A stretch of DNA of 64,000 nt, from NCBI RefSeq assembly GCF_000733765.1, contig NZ_JPOG01000001.1, forward strand, positions 3,482,501 to 3,546,500, written 5' to 3'. Source of the stretch: Algiphilus aromaticivorans DG1253 (GTDB taxonomy: Bacteria > Pseudomonadota > Gammaproteobacteria > Nevskiales > Nevskiaceae). Within the stretch, counting starts at the first letter, position 1, and each line of letters opens with the position of its first letter. The notes below the pieces were generated by a model that saw only the letters and a program-made list of their open reading frames with translations, did not search any database and had not been told where the DNA came from. Of the stretch, positions 62,616 to 64,000 are shown piece after piece. The translations under genes and the position numbers were made by a program.

Positions 62616-63377
62616 ATGAAGCGAGTCAAGGATTCTTCGGGCTATGCGCTCTGGCTGGCGGCGCTGCTGTCGGGGCTGCCTCTTTTTGCCTGGCAGGCGC
62701 ACCGGCTGCGCCGCGATACACCCAGGCTAGAAGGCGCCGCCGGCCCGACGCGGGGCCGTATCCGCGGCCGCGCGTCTGCACTTGCGCTACACGCCGTGGG
62801 TGAATCCACTGTCGCCGGTGTCGGCGCGCCGGATCATGCCCATGCGCTGGCGGGAAGATGCGCGGCGGCCCTGGCGTCGCGCAGCGGCCGCGCCGTGCAC
62901 TGGCAGGCGCATGGCCACAACGGGGCGACGGCGCGCGATGTGCGCTATCGCTATGTGCCCGAGATTGCGCACGATGCCGCCGTGGTGGTGATCGCTCTCG
63001 GCGTCAACGATGTGCTCTCCGGCTGCGCGCCCGAGACGTGGCGCTACAACCTGCGCAAGCTGCTGGCCTCGACCCGCCGGCGCGCGCCCGGTGCCGTCAT
63101 CGCGCTGAGCGCGGTGCCGCCGATGGGGCACTTTCCGGCCATTCCGCAACCCCTGCGCGCCATGCTGGGCGTACGCGCGCATGCCTTCGACCGCATCATC
63201 AGCATCGAGGCCGCCGCTTGTCCGCAGGCGGTCTATGTGCCGATCCCCTTCGAGGGCGGTACCGATTATTTCTGCGACGATCGCTTCCATCCCTCGCCGC
63301 TGGGTTATGAGCGCTGGGGTGCCCTCATCGGTGAGGCAGCGGCGCTGCGCCTTCAGTCGGGCTCGACGTCGGCGTAG
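62616..63377 (+). CDS. SGNH/GDSL-family hydrolase
   Basis: 253 residues from ATG 62616 (GAGGAGG 5 nt upstream). N-terminal hydrophobic segment (YALWLAALLSGLPLFAW) suggests membrane anchoring. SGNH blocks: Ser in AVGESTVAGVG (GES rather than GDS), Gly/Asn in GHNGATARDV, GVNDVL, and DRFHPSPLGY with the catalytic Asp/His. It is an esterase or acyl-hydrolase. The last 25 bp overlap the convergent gene's end. Confidence 0.87.
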   Translation: MKRVKDSSGYALWLAALLSGLPLFAWQAHRLRRDTPRLEGAAGPTRGRIRGRASALALHAVGESTVAGVGAPDHAHALAGRCAAALASRSGRAVHWQAHGHNGATARDVRYRYVPEIAHDAAVVVIALGVNDVLSGCAPETWRYNLRKLLASTRRRAPGAVIALSAVPPMGHFPAIPQPLRAMLGVRAHAFDRIISIEAAACPQAVYVPIPFEGGTDYFCDDRFHPSPLGYERWGALIGEAAALRLQSGSTSA

Positions 63378-64000
63378 CAGTTCGGATCGAAGCGCGGCGT
63401 GCAGACGGCGAGGAAGACCAGATCCTCGTCGCCGTCGTTGGCGATGCGCTGCGGTGCCCCGGCCGGAATCCGTAGCGTATCGCCCGGCGCGAGGCGGAAG
63501 CTCTGTCCGGAAACCTCTGCCGTGCCGTGGCCGGCAAGGCCGACATAGCGCTCGACCGTACCGGTGAGGGTATGCAGCCGGGTCGTGCCGCCGGCCGGCA
63601 GGCGTGCTTGCACGATGGAGACGGCCTCGTCGGCCGGGTCGTTCCACCACTCGCTGATCCAGCAGCCTTCCTCGAACCAGTAGGGTTCCGGCGCCTGTGC
63701 GTGGGTGGTTGCGCTGCGCCGTTCGCGCAGCTGGCGGTAGAGCCCGGAGATATCGTCGTCGCCGAAGCCCTCGGCGACCAGCCGGTTGTAGTCGGCGGCG
63801 GTACGGTCGACGACCGGCAGCGGCAGTCCCTTGTCGGCGGCCATGCGCTGGCAGATGCGCAGATCCTTGAGATGCAGGGCCATGCGGAAGCCGGGGGCGT
63901 ACTCACCGGCGGCCATGCTGCGACCGCGGTTGTTGACGAACCAGGAGCCGGCCGCGCCGGAACCCACAACCTCAACGACCTGATCCGCGTCCAGACCGGC
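63353..64000 (-). CDS. 3-hydroxyisobutyrate-dehydrogenase-like C-terminus fused to a cupin (cut by window edge)
   Basis: The frame is open to position 64000, so the N-terminus lies outside. Visible: the all-helical C-domain of beta-hydroxyacid dehydrogenases (VVGSGAAGSWFVNNRG, YAPGFRMALHLKDLRICQRM, ADKGLPLPVVDR). After a linker a cupin follows (TTRLHTLTGTVERYVGLAGHGTAEVSG, LAPGDTLRIPAGAPQRI) over about 110 residues, ending FDPNCYADVEPD. The dehydrogenase NAD domain is expected just beyond the edge. The fusion would pair oxidation of a hydroxyacid with a cupin-type sensor or isomerase. Function unknown. Confidence 0.78.
   Translation of the reverse strand, partial: AGLDADQVVEVVGSGAAGSWFVNNRGRSMAAGEYAPGFRMALHLKDLRICQRMAADKGLPLPVVDRTAADYNRLVAEGFGDDDISGLYRQLRERRSATTHAQAPEPYWFEEGCWISEWWNDPADEAVSIVQARLPAGGTTRLHTLTGTVERYVGLAGHGTAEVSGQSFRLAPGDTLRIPAGAPQRIANDGDEDLVFLAVCTPRFDPNCYADVEPD

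Noticed and set aside
1-64000. CRISPR arrays, tRNA, rRNA, phage or plasmid genes, replication origin
   Set aside because: No spaced repeats, no cloverleaf or rRNA signatures and no integrase or replication genes were recognised.

Overview
The window looks like chromosomal DNA of a high-GC hydrocarbon-degrading proteobacterium, probably a gammaproteobacterium of the Nevskiales/Solimonadaceae or marine alkane-degrader type. This is an inference from gene content (CYP153A, tandem rubredoxins, DUF1302/DUF1329 envelope proteins, MalT-type LuxR regulators); there is no rRNA or other marker gene to place it. No tRNA, rRNA or CRISPR array was seen.

Positions 1-48.4 kb are a hydrocarbon/lipid catabolic region. 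It opens with the 5' part of a MalT-type regulator (minus strand, cut by the edge) and a complete IS5-family element with a TTAG duplication. Two tandem rubredoxins and a GMC alcohol dehydrogenase follow. Next is a + strand cassette (4.9-14.4 kb) of RND/MMPL transporter, Tat-exported DUF1329, YCF48-like propeller, DUF1302 outer-membrane protein, second DUF1329 and NnrU-like methyltransferase. Then come a second MalT-type regulator and a XylM/XylA-like monooxygenase pair (17.9-20.1 kb). A minus cluster follows (flavin oxidoreductase, acyl-CoA ligase, aldehyde dehydrogenase, acyl-CoA dehydrogenase), divergent from an SDR flanked by two decayed beta-oxidation genes. A desaturase-reductase-ferredoxin fusion lies at 27.4 kb.

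From 33.6 to 39.8 kb there is a tight five-gene operon (acyl-CoA dehydrogenase, SCPx-like thiolase, acyl-CoA ligase, saccharopine-dehydrogenase-like reductase, SDR). Opposite it is a CYP153A-ferredoxin operon with a divergent AraC regulator. A minus operon (membrane protein, SDR, MDR) then diverges from a third MalT-type regulator at 45.7 kb. The most interesting signal is an 18-bp palindrome of lux-box form (ACTACCCG-N5-GTAGT) found upstream of the RND operon, the acyl-CoA dehydrogenase operon and the 45.4-kb minus operon. In each case it is followed 19-20 nt later by CCTA(G/C), a likely -10 region. These three promoters therefore probably form one regulon linking an envelope lipid-trafficking machine to two catabolic operons.

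Positions 48.5-64 kb are mostly housekeeping or envelope genes: a GNAT-nitrilase fusion, a glycosyltransferase behind a three-unit Pho box, an M13 peptidase, a UUP1-like membrane protein with an ATP-grasp ligase, a DNA glycosylase, small lipoproteins, a metallo-beta-lactamase-fold protein, two methyltransferases, a GNAT protein, an SGNH hydrolase and, at the right edge, a dehydrogenase-cupin fusion.
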